Below the pieces are notes generated by a model that saw nothing but the letters and a program-made list of their open reading frames with translations, made no database searches and was not told the DNA's origin. Below, piece by piece: positions 26,697-34,647 of a stretch of DNA of 51,051 nt; positions within the stretch are counted from its first letter, which is position 1, and every line of letters starts with the position of its first letter. The position numbers and the translations under genes were made by a program. This DNA comes from Dokdonella_A sp014338185 (GTDB lineage Bacteria; Pseudomonadota; Gammaproteobacteria; Xanthomonadales; Rhodanobacteraceae): NCBI GenBank assembly GCA_030263295.1, contig SZOS01000019.1:1-51051 (forward strand). The letters run 5' to 3'.

Positions 26697-27649
26697 AGGG
26701 CGCGCTGCGTGCCGCGGCGCTGGCGACCTGTCTGCTCGGTGCCGCCTGTGCCAGCCGCGCGCCGCGCCAGCCACGCACCCCCACGCCTGGCGGCACGGTC
26801 GCGCCCGGCCAGGTCGAGGACGACCTGCGCAAGCCGCAGGCGCAGCGCTATCGGCAGGGGCGCGACGATGGCCCGGCTGCACCGCCGATCGACGTGTCGA
26901 AGATCCCCGAACCTGTGCCCAGGGTCGAGCCGCGCTCGCGCTACGGCAACAAGGAACGCTATGAAGTGCTCGGCAAGAGCTATCGCGTGCTGCCCGATGC
27001 GCGCGGCTATGTCGAGCGCGGCATCGCCTCGTGGTACGGCAACAAGTTCCACGGTTACCTGACCTCGTCGCTGGAGAAGTACGACATGTACGCATTCAGC
27101 GCCGCGCACAAGACCCTGCCGCTGCCCAGCTACGCGCGCGTGACCAACCTCGACAACGGCCGCAGTGTGGTCGTGCGCATCAACGATCGCGGCCCGTTCC
27201 ACGACAACCGCCTCATCGACCTGTCGTATGCGGCCGCGGTCAAGCTCGGCGTGTGGCCCAAGGGCACCGGCCTGGTCGAGGTGCGCGCGATCGATCCCGC
27301 GCGCGCGGATGCAGCCACCGCCGCGGCCCCACGAGCGCAGGCATCGACCGCGCTGCCCTCGCCCGCGGCGATCGAGCGCGCGCTCGATGCGACGCCGCTG
27401 CCGCCCGGTGATGCGCGCATCTACCTGCAGCTGGGCGCATTCGGCGAACGCGCCAACGCCGAGCGCGCGCTGGCCAATGCGCAGCGCGCGCGGCTGGGCC
27501 CGGTGTCGATCGCCAGCGTGAGCGTGGATGGACGCACGATCCACCGGGTGCGCATCGGGCCGCTGGCCGATGCCGCCGCCGCCGATGCGCTCAGTGCCCG
27601 CATCGAGCGCCTCGGGCTGGGCACGCCGCGCGTCGCGATCGAACGTTGA
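26693..27649 (+). CDS. rlpA: Septal ring lytic transglycosylase RlpA
   Basis: Endolytic transglycosylase that acts on denuded glycan during daughter-cell separation. The GTG start at 26693 overlaps the mltB stop, giving 318 residues. A signal with a weak lipobox (CLLGAACAS) suggests an outer-membrane lipoprotein. The double-psi beta-barrel domain (ERGIASWYGNKFHGYLTSS, then VRINDRGPFHDNRLIDLSYA, about residues 105-200) contains the catalytic region. A SPOR domain follows at the C terminus (IYLQLGAFGERANAERALAN). The order mltB-rlpA-dacA is conserved in many gammaproteobacteria. Confidence 0.94.
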   Translation: MKGALRAAALATCLLGAACASRAPRQPRTPTPGGTVAPGQVEDDLRKPQAQRYRQGRDDGPAAPPIDVSKIPEPVPRVEPRSRYGNKERYEVLGKSYRVLPDARGYVERGIASWYGNKFHGYLTSSLEKYDMYAFSAAHKTLPLPSYARVTNLDNGRSVVVRINDRGPFHDNRLIDLSYAAAVKLGVWPKGTGLVEVRAIDPARADAATAAAPRAQASTALPSPAAIERALDATPLPPGDARIYLQLGAFGERANAERALANAQRARLGPVSIASVSVDGRTIHRVRIGPLADAAAADALSARIERLGLGTPRVAIER

Positions 27650-27766
27650 TCGCGCATGAACGCCTGCCGGCGCCGCGCGCGCGCGGCATCGCCCGGGGGT
27701 GTCACGGGTGGAACGCTCTGCGACAATCGCGGTCTTGTCGTACTCGTCCGTGGTGGGTGTGCCGCA

Positions 27767-29011
27767 ATGAAGTGGTCCTGTTCCAGTCTCCTCATCGCCT
27801 TCCTGTCCGCTGCCGGCGTTGCCGGCGCCCAGCCGCGACCCGCGCCAGCGCCCGGTCCGCAGCCGGCAGCGGCCACCGCGGCGCCGACGCCGCCGCCACC
27901 GGCGATCGAGGCCAAGGCCTGGCTGCTCATGGACTACGCCAGCGGCCAGATCCTCGCGGGGCAGAACATCGATACGCGCGTGGCGCCGGCCTCGATCACC
28001 AAGGTGATGACCTCCTACGTGGTCTCGGCGGAACTGGCGCAGGGCAAGATCAAGCTCGACGATGCGGTCACGATCAGCGAGAACGCCTGGCGCGGTGGCG
28101 GTGCCGGCACCGACGGTTCCACGAGCTTCCTGCAGCTGGGCAGCAAGGTGCCGCTCAAGGACCTGCTGTACGGCATGATCATCCAGTCGGGCAACGACGC
28201 GGCGATGGCACTGGCCGAACACGTGGCCGGCTCCGAGGCCACCTTCGCCCAGCTCATGAACCAGTACGCGCAGCGGCTGGGCATGAGCGGCACCCACTAT
28301 ATGGATGCCAGCGGCCTGCCCAATCCCGAGCACTACACCACCGCGCGCGACGTGGCGCTGCTGTCGCGCGCGCTGATCCACGACTATCCCGAGGAGTACA
28401 AGATCTACGCCCTCAAGGAGTTCGAGTGGAACGGCATCAAGCAGCACAACCGCAACACGCTGCTGTGGCGCGATGACACGGTCGACGGCATCAAGACCGG
28501 CCACACCTCGGAAGCGGGCTTTTGCCTGGCCACTTCGGCCAGGCGCGGCGACCAGCGCCTCATCGCGGTGGTGATGGGCGCGGCGAGCGAGAAGGCGCGC
28601 GCCGACGCCAACCAGGCACTGCTCAACTACGGCTTCCGCTTCTTCGAGACCCACAAGCTGTACGCGGCCAACACGCCGCTGGTGGCGCCCGAACTGTGGA
28701 AGGGCGCGACCCCGACGCTGCCCTTGGGCGTGGTCGAGGACGTGCTGGCCACGTTCCCGCGTGGCCGCTACGGCGACCTCAAGGCCAGCCTGCAACTGCC
28801 CAGCCGCCTCATCGCGCCGATCGAACAGGGCAAGGCGGTGGGCACGCTCAAGGTCGAGCTCGACGGCAAGGTCCTGCTCGAACGCCCGCTGGTGGCGCTG
28901 GCTGCCGGTGGCGAGGGTGGCTTCTTCAAGCGCATGGGCGACGGCCTGCTGCTGTGGTGGAAGGGCGATGCCGGGTCGGCGGTATCCGCCGAGGCGCCCA
29001 GGTCGCCGTGA
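27767..29011 (+). CDS. dacA: D-alanyl-D-alanine carboxypeptidase (PBP5/6 type)
   Basis: Penicillin-binding protein that trims the terminal D-Ala from peptidoglycan stem peptides. The 414-residue protein has a signal peptide (SSLLIAFLSAAGVAGA), a Pro/Ala-rich spacer, and the three penicillin-binding motifs: S76-x-x-K79 (SITK), S141-G-N143 and K243-T-G. The C-terminal PBP5 domain ends in an amphipathic helix (FFKRMGDGLLLWWKG) for membrane attachment. I chose the ATG at 27767; a longer frame from 27656 has no signal at its start. It follows rlpA by 117 bp and precedes ybeD. Confidence 0.95.
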   Translation: MKWSCSSLLIAFLSAAGVAGAQPRPAPAPGPQPAAATAAPTPPPPAIEAKAWLLMDYASGQILAGQNIDTRVAPASITKVMTSYVVSAELAQGKIKLDDAVTISENAWRGGGAGTDGSTSFLQLGSKVPLKDLLYGMIIQSGNDAAMALAEHVAGSEATFAQLMNQYAQRLGMSGTHYMDASGLPNPEHYTTARDVALLSRALIHDYPEEYKIYALKEFEWNGIKQHNRNTLLWRDDTVDGIKTGHTSEAGFCLATSARRGDQRLIAVVMGAASEKARADANQALLNYGFRFFETHKLYAANTPLVAPELWKGATPTLPLGVVEDVLATFPRGRYGDLKASLQLPSRLIAPIEQGKAVGTLKVELDGKVLLERPLVALAAGGEGGFFKRMGDGLLLWWKGDAGSAVSAEAPRSP

Positions 29012-29081
29012 ACTTGCGCCAGCAGGGTTGCGACCCCACATCGAGCCGTCCGCGCATGGGCGCGGCTGGCCGGAGCGGCGC

Positions 29082-29372
29082 ATGAAGGAACTGGGCGAGA
29101 TCCAACCACGCGAACCCGGACAGGGATTCCAGTTTCCGGGCGTGTTCGAGATCACCGCGATGGGCAGCGCGCGCGCGCAGCTCGAGCACGAGGTCGTGCG
29201 CATCATCGGCGAGGCCGGGCTGAGCGTGCTGGCCGAGGCGGTGCGCGTGCGGCCCTCGCGCGAGGGCAACTACGTGTCGGTCACCGCCAGCTTCATGTGC
29301 CCCACGCGTGCCAAGTACGACGAGGTGCACGCCGCGCTGCGCGCCCACCCGCACGTGCGCTGGACGCTGTGA
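29082..29372 (+). CDS. ybeD: DUF493/YbeD-family regulatory protein
   Basis: A 96-residue cytoplasmic protein with the family's compact alpha-beta fold (FQFPGVFEITAMG, then VSVTASFMCPTRAKYDEVHA). GGAG stands six bases before the ATG. YbeD resembles allosteric (ACT-like) domains; its exact role is not settled. In E. coli it lies between dacA and lipB. Here dacA precedes it directly, but two minus-strand genes separate it from lipB. It ends 18 bases from the convergent S9 peptidase gene. Confidence 0.9.
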   Translation: MKELGEIQPREPGQGFQFPGVFEITAMGSARAQLEHEVVRIIGEAGLSVLAEAVRVRPSREGNYVSVTASFMCPTRAKYDEVHAALRAHPHVRWTL

Positions 29373-29390
29373 TCGCAGTCACGCGGGGCG

Positions 29391-31541
29391 TCAGCCGGGC
29401 TTGAGCATCGCTTCGAGGAAGGCGTAGATGTCGGCCCATTGCCGCGCGCTGGCATCGCCGCTGGTGGCGAAATGGCCGCTGTCCTCGTCGCCGCGATACC
29501 ACACCGGCGTGGCCGGTGAGGCCTGCTGCACGCGTGCACCGAACTTGCCGCTGTTCCATGGCGCCACGCGCTGGTCATTCATGCCGATGACGAGCAGCAG
29601 CGGCGGGTAGGGTGCGCCATCGCGCACGCGCTGGTAAGGGTCCATCGCCAGCAATTGGCGCAGCCCCGGCTCGGTACGCGGATCCCCCAGCTCCGTCATC
29701 TGGTTGGCACCATTCCTGGCTGCCAGCAGCCGCACCGGGTTGAGCACGCCGGCGTGGATCACCATCGCGCCCCAGTGCGTGGGCGCGCTGGTGTAGGCGC
29801 CGCCAACCAACACGCCACCCATGCTCGCGCCGGTGCCCGCGGTGCGCGTGGGCACGCTGTAGCCGCGCCGCGCCAGTTCCGCGGCACAGGCGATGAAATC
29901 CTCGACGCCTCGTTGCTTGTTGCTGCCGCTGCCGGCGATGCGCCAACCATCGCCCAGTTCACCTCCGCCGCGCACATGGCAGATCGCCCAGACATTGCCG
30001 GCCTGCGACCACTCCAGCTGCGATGGCGCGAACATCGGTTGCAGGCTCACGCCATAGCCGCCGTAGCCTTCCAGCAGCGCGCGGGCGTGGCCATCGAGCC
30101 TGAGGTCGCGGCGCCGCACCACGCTGAGCGGCACGCGGGTGCCGTCGGCGCTGCGCGCGAACAGTGGCTCGGTGATGAGATCGGGGTAATCGGGAGCGCC
30201 ATCGTCGCCGAGGCCGATGTCATGCAGCACACGACCATCGTAGCGATGGACGCTGGCCGCCCGGGTCCAGCCTTCCAGCGACAGCAGCGCGCCGGCGACG
30301 CGGCCATCGGTCCGCAACAGACGGCTGGTGCCCGCATACGGCAGCTCGATGTGCGTGGACGCACCATCGGCGTAGGCGCGCCGCTCGATCCGGTCCAGGC
30401 CCTGCTGCATGGCCTTGAGGTACAGCCCATCGGCCGCGGCGCTGACCTGGGTCAGCACCGCGTCCGCACGCTCGGGCACCAGCACGCGCGCCTGCGCCGG
30501 CGTGGGCGCAGGCTCGCGCAGATCCAGTGCCAGCACGCGGCCGTTGGCTGCGCCATGGGTCGACAACAGATACAGCAGGTCGCCATGCTGCGCGTAGTCC
30601 TGCACCTGGTCGGGATCATCCACCACGCAGCGCCAGTGCGGCTGCAACGCGATGGTGTCGGCCAGTGGCGCCACGCACAGGCGCCGTGACGCGCGCGCGC
30701 CGGAGATTTCGAGCACGGCCCAATGGCCGCCCGGCGTGATCGTGAGGTTGGGAAAGTCGCGGGCCGCGATGGCCAGGGTGTCGCCCGCACCTGCCTGCGC
30801 CAGCAGACGATCGCTTGCGGGCGGCGTACCGAAGCGATGGAGCAGCGTCGTCATGCCCTGCAGCGCATCGGGGTCGTCGCCGCCGACCTCGCGCATGCGC
30901 GTGTAGAACACACCGCTGCCGTCGGGCAGCCAGGCGGGCGCGAATTCACTCCACACCGGCTTGAGCGTGTCAGCCAGACGCGCGCCGCTGCGGCTGTCGA
31001 AGAACGCGAGCTCACCGATCTCGTTGCCGCCGAACCCCAGGTGCACCGCGACCCGGTCACCCGCGGGCGAGACGTTGAATCCACCGATGCTGGCGCCCTC
31101 GCCGAGCTTGGCCGGATCGACCAGCACGCGCTCGCTGCCATCGGCTTCGCGCACGCCCAGCAGCGCCGGCTTGCCGGTCTGCAGGCGCAGGAAGAATACG
31201 CGCCCGTCGACGAGGCGATGCCCGGCGTGGCGCGTGCTCGCCGTCATCACGCGTCCGAGCCGCTCACTCCAGCCGGCGATGGCGGGCAATGCGTCGAGCC
31301 GCTCGCGCGTGGCCGCGGCCTGCGCGCGCAACCAGCCGTCGAAGCGGCCGTTGCGCTCGTCTTCCATCCAGCGGTACGGATCGGGCATAACCAGCCCGAA
31401 CTGCCGGTCGACCACATCGACGGTCGCGGGGGCTTCCGCCACGCGGCCGGTCGCGACCGCCGGTGGTTGCCGCTGGGGTTGCGAGGAACAGCCGGCCAAC
31501 GAGGCGACCAGCAGCATCACCGCCCGGTTCGAACTGCGCAT
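29391..31541 (-). CDS. Prolyl-oligopeptidase family (S9) serine peptidase, lipoprotein
   Basis: A 716-residue enzyme with a lipoprotein signal (VMLLVASLAGCSSQ, lipobox LAGC), so it is probably anchored in the envelope. A beta-propeller domain is followed by the alpha/beta-hydrolase domain. Family motifs are YRWMEDERN near the start, EGYGGYGVSL, HVRGGGELGDGW and the nucleophile GTGASMGGVLVG, with Asp in GMNDQRVAPW and His in DEDSGHFA. Such enzymes cut short peptides after proline or basic residues. AGGGGA precedes the ATG at 31541. It lies with the next upstream gene (31710-33647) in an inverted block between ybeD and lipB. Confidence 0.9.
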   Translation of the reverse strand: MRSSNRAVMLLVASLAGCSSQPQRQPPAVATGRVAEAPATVDVVDRQFGLVMPDPYRWMEDERNGRFDGWLRAQAAATRERLDALPAIAGWSERLGRVMTASTRHAGHRLVDGRVFFLRLQTGKPALLGVREADGSERVLVDPAKLGEGASIGGFNVSPAGDRVAVHLGFGGNEIGELAFFDSRSGARLADTLKPVWSEFAPAWLPDGSGVFYTRMREVGGDDPDALQGMTTLLHRFGTPPASDRLLAQAGAGDTLAIAARDFPNLTITPGGHWAVLEISGARASRRLCVAPLADTIALQPHWRCVVDDPDQVQDYAQHGDLLYLLSTHGAANGRVLALDLREPAPTPAQARVLVPERADAVLTQVSAAADGLYLKAMQQGLDRIERRAYADGASTHIELPYAGTSRLLRTDGRVAGALLSLEGWTRAASVHRYDGRVLHDIGLGDDGAPDYPDLITEPLFARSADGTRVPLSVVRRRDLRLDGHARALLEGYGGYGVSLQPMFAPSQLEWSQAGNVWAICHVRGGGELGDGWRIAGSGSNKQRGVEDFIACAAELARRGYSVPTRTAGTGASMGGVLVGGAYTSAPTHWGAMVIHAGVLNPVRLLAARNGANQMTELGDPRTEPGLRQLLAMDPYQRVRDGAPYPPLLLVIGMNDQRVAPWNSGKFGARVQQASPATPVWYRGDEDSGHFATSGDASARQWADIYAFLEAMLKPG

Positions 31542-31709
31542 GTTGTCATCCCCTGTCCGTGCACATGTGACGCTGGCGCAGCGCATGCCGCGCGTCGGGT
31601 GCACGATACGCGATCGGGTGCGGCGGCACGACAGCGCAAGGCCCGCGCAACACCGGAACGCGCGATCGGCCGCAGCGGAGCCGGACGCCGCGGGCGCGCG
31701 GCGTGCGCC

Positions 31710-33647
31710 TCAGCGCTGCCGACGCGGCTGCCACTGCGCTGGCGGTGTCGCCTTGCCGCTGCGCGCGAGCGTGCGCTGCAGCGCTTCCAGCTCGCTGCCG
31801 GTGGCGAGGAAGGTCTCGATGTGGGTGGCCATGTCCGCGGCCAGCGACGGCGCCTGCTCGTCCAGCCACTGCACTTGGCGCGCGCGCGTGGCGTCGGCCG
31901 GGTCCAGCGCATCCAGTGCGCGCAACAGCGCGGCTGCAAACTTGCCCGACGCCAGCGTCGTGCCCCGGTGCAGCAGATGCCGTGCCAGCCTCACGCAGGC
32001 ATCGACACGGGCCTGCTCGGCGGCGGCCCTGGCCTGCTCGCAGGCGCGCAGCAGCGGCACGCCGGGCACCCCGGCGTGGGTGGGAGCGAGGAACCCGAGG
32101 GCCAGGGCGACATCGGGGTCCGGCCCGGCCGGGCCCACGTCCATGGCGACCGATTCGAGCATGGCCTGCCGCAGGTCCGGCGGCAGCGGATGACGCGCGA
32201 ATGCGGCCACGCCCACGCGCAGCCACTCGCCCACATGCGCACCGTCCCCTGCCTCGACCACCGCCTCCTGCAGGCGCCGTGCGAACTCGCCGTCAGGCGC
32301 GGCCACCAGCATGGCTGACAGCGGATTGCCGGGCTCCAGGCGCTGCAGCGCGGCGATCGCCGCCGCATCGAACGGGTCGGCACGCAGCGCCAGCCACTGC
32401 ACGGCCGCCGCGCCGGGATGGGCCGCAGCAAGGTCGGCCAGCAGGGTGGCCGAGCTTGCCGGCGCGTCGCCGTCATCCGACAGGGAGCGGGCCAGCTGCA
32501 GCGCCAGCGCGCGTTCGCGCGGATCGCGGCTCGCACCCAGGTCATCGGTGACTTCATCCACCCATGCCTGCCAGCTCCGGTCGAGCCGCTCGGACTCGGC
32601 ATCGGCGACCCATCCCGCGGGCGCCTGTGGCGGCAGTCCCAGGCGCGCGAGCCGCCGGCCGGTGGCGGCGACTTCGTCCTGCACGCCGCGCCAGTCGTCC
32701 ACCAGCGTGGCGGGATCGAGGTGGACCTTGGGGTTGTACTGCGGTGTGGCCGCATTGGCGCGGAGCCAGTCGAACTCGCGGCGCAGGTCGGCGATGTCGG
32801 CGACACCGGCGCCCGTGGCCTCGAGCAGGGCCAGGCCGCGCTCGCGCAAGGCCAGGCTGTTGCCCTTGCTGGCGAGCAGGGTGCCCGCCTGCACGCACCA
32901 GCCCAGCCGTTGCCAGCTGCCGGCGCGGTCGCCGCCGGGCCGGCACGCCGCCTCGAGTGCGGCATCGGTGCCGCTGGCGTAGTTCACCGCCTGCTGCAGG
33001 CCCAGCAGCAGGGCTGCGCCTGGCGCAGGGGCGGCCTCGGTCGCGCTGGGCCCGACCGCTGGCGGCTGCAGCGAGTTGAACGTCTGGGGATGACGCGCGG
33101 CGAACCCGCTCCAGGCCAAAGCGAGTTCGCCGCGATGGTCCTGCGCGCGCGTGGCCGCAGCCATGTGCGCGAGCGCCGCGTCGACCGCCGCCGCATCGCC
33201 CTTGGCCTGCGCCAGCGCCACCGCGTACTGCCAGGCCGCGGCATTGTCGGGCTCCAGCCGCGTGAGATTGGTCACCTCGGTCTCGGGCCAGCGGGTCGGG
33301 CCGCACCGGTTGCTGCTGTACTTGCCCTGGTCGGCGGCCTGCCACTGCACGAACGCATCGTCGGGGGCGAGCCCCACCGCGCGCGCGAGCACATCCTCCG
33401 GCGCGGGCAGCAGGCGGTTGGCGGGATCGTCCCGATCGAGCCAGAGGCTGCCGGCCAGCGCCTGCAGCCGTGGCGAGCCGTCGTTGCGCAGCAGTTCGAA
33501 ACGTTCGCGTTGCTGCTGCGCGTAACGGTCCGCCAAGCCGTCGCCGCCGGCCGCCGCGCCGGCATCGCCGGGCAACGGTGCCCGGGCATGACCGGCCGTG
33601 GCGGCGCCGGCCAGCATCAGCAGCAGGGCGAGGCGGGTGAGGCGCAT
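31710..33647 (-). CDS. Large exported protein of unknown function, TPR-like
   Basis: A 645-residue protein with a signal peptide (MRLTRLALLLMLAGAATAGH) and a strong AAGGAG seven bases before the ATG. The mature chain is almost wholly Ala/Leu/Asp/Arg-rich helix. Segments such as TRLEPDNAAAWQYAVALAQA look like degenerate TPR units, so a periplasmic scaffold is possible. Several cysteines occur (for example NRCGPTRW, EAACRPGG, GWCVQAG). No family recognised. It is 168 bp upstream of the S9 peptidase gene on the same strand and divergent, by 112 bp, from lipB. Confidence 0.72.
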   Translation of the reverse strand: MRLTRLALLLMLAGAATAGHARAPLPGDAGAAAGGDGLADRYAQQQRERFELLRNDGSPRLQALAGSLWLDRDDPANRLLPAPEDVLARAVGLAPDDAFVQWQAADQGKYSSNRCGPTRWPETEVTNLTRLEPDNAAAWQYAVALAQAKGDAAAVDAALAHMAAATRAQDHRGELALAWSGFAARHPQTFNSLQPPAVGPSATEAAPAPGAALLLGLQQAVNYASGTDAALEAACRPGGDRAGSWQRLGWCVQAGTLLASKGNSLALRERGLALLEATGAGVADIADLRREFDWLRANAATPQYNPKVHLDPATLVDDWRGVQDEVAATGRRLARLGLPPQAPAGWVADAESERLDRSWQAWVDEVTDDLGASRDPRERALALQLARSLSDDGDAPASSATLLADLAAAHPGAAAVQWLALRADPFDAAAIAALQRLEPGNPLSAMLVAAPDGEFARRLQEAVVEAGDGAHVGEWLRVGVAAFARHPLPPDLRQAMLESVAMDVGPAGPDPDVALALGFLAPTHAGVPGVPLLRACEQARAAAEQARVDACVRLARHLLHRGTTLASGKFAAALLRALDALDPADATRARQVQWLDEQAPSLAADMATHIETFLATGSELEALQRTLARSGKATPPAQWQPRRQR

Positions 33648-33759
33648 GATCCTTCTCCTTGGCCAGTGCAGCGGCGCCAGTGTAGCGACCCGGATCTGGC
33701 CATGTCCGGGCAAATCGGCGACAGTGGGGCGATTTTGGCTGCCATCCACGTCTCGTCGC

Positions 33760-34443
33760 ATGTCCCGCCCCGTCCTAGTGCGCCGCCTCGGTCGCCAGCC
33801 CTACGTGCCGGTCTGGCAGGCGATGCAGGCTTTCACTGCGAGCCGCGAAGCCGACACGCCCGACGAGCTGTGGCTGCTGCAGCACGAGCCGGTGTTCACG
33901 CTCGGCCAGGCCGGCAAGTGGGAACACGTGCTGTTGCCCGGCGACATCCAGGTGGTGGCGGTCGACCGCGGCGGCCAGGTCACCTACCACGGCCCGGGCC
34001 AGATCGTGGCCTATCCGTTGCTCGACCTGCGGCGCCTGCGACTGGGTGTGCGCGAGCTCGTGTGTCGCATCGAGCAGGCGGTGATCGACACGCTGGCCGA
34101 GTGGAACGTGGTCGCGGTGCGCCGCGCCGGCGCGCCGGGCGTGTACGTGGGTGAGGCCAAGATCGCCGCGCTCGGCCTGCGCGTGCGCCGCGGCTGCACG
34201 CTGCATGGGTTGGCGTTCAACATCGACATGGACCTGGAACCGTTCCGGCGCATCAATCCCTGCGGCTACCAGGGGCTGGCCGTGACCCAGCTTGCCGACC
34301 TCGGCGGGCCCGGCTCGCTGGCGCGGGTCGAGGAGGTCTTGTTGGCCGAACTCGCGCGCCAGTTCGACCTTGTGCCGCAGGTTGCGCGGCCCCAGTTGCC
34401 GGTGCGACAGACCAGTGCGGCGGAGGCCGTGGCAGGCGCCTGA
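33760..34443 (+). CDS. lipB: Lipoyl(octanoyl) transferase LipB
   Basis: Moves octanoate from acyl carrier protein to lipoyl domains, the first step of lipoate attachment for complexes such as the E2 in this window. The 227-residue protein has the signature VDRGGQVTYHGPGQIVAYPL, the catalytic lysine K134 in GEAKIAALGLRV and catalytic Cys168 in RINPCGYQGL. I start it at 33760 (MSRPVLVRRLGRQPYVPVWQ). No good ribosome site is seen, but the upstream frame lacks family sequence. The expected neighbour lipA is not in the window. Confidence 0.95.
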   Translation: MSRPVLVRRLGRQPYVPVWQAMQAFTASREADTPDELWLLQHEPVFTLGQAGKWEHVLLPGDIQVVAVDRGGQVTYHGPGQIVAYPLLDLRRLRLGVRELVCRIEQAVIDTLAEWNVVAVRRAGAPGVYVGEAKIAALGLRVRRGCTLHGLAFNIDMDLEPFRRINPCGYQGLAVTQLADLGGPGSLARVEEVLLAELARQFDLVPQVARPQLPVRQTSAAEAVAGA

Positions 34444-34567
34444 GCGGGCGCAAGCGCGCGGAACGATCGGCATCCCGCCGTGGTCACAACCGCGGCGGCG
34501 CCCTTGGCGCCGTCGCACGCCGCTGGCGCTGGCGCTGCATCGACTGTCGGCGGCCCCGGTCAACCCC

Positions 34568-34573
34568 TATGAT
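34568..34573 (+). promoter_or_regulatory. Possible -10 box (TATGAT) of prc
   Basis: TATGAT stands 74 bp before the prc start codon in the 204-bp gap after lipB. It matches the sigma-70 consensus at five of six positions; the -35 region is poor. Nothing else is seen in the gap. Confidence 0.4.
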
Positions 34574-34647
34574 GGCGGGCACGCCGACATCGGCGGCCGG
34601 TCACGCCGGAGCGCGTGGCTGCTTGAGGCAATCCTGTGGAGAGAGCA

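Noticed and set aside
26618..29269. 883-residue minus-strand frame opposite rlpA and dacA
   Set aside because: It spans two well-defined genes and the gap between them, with typical antisense composition.
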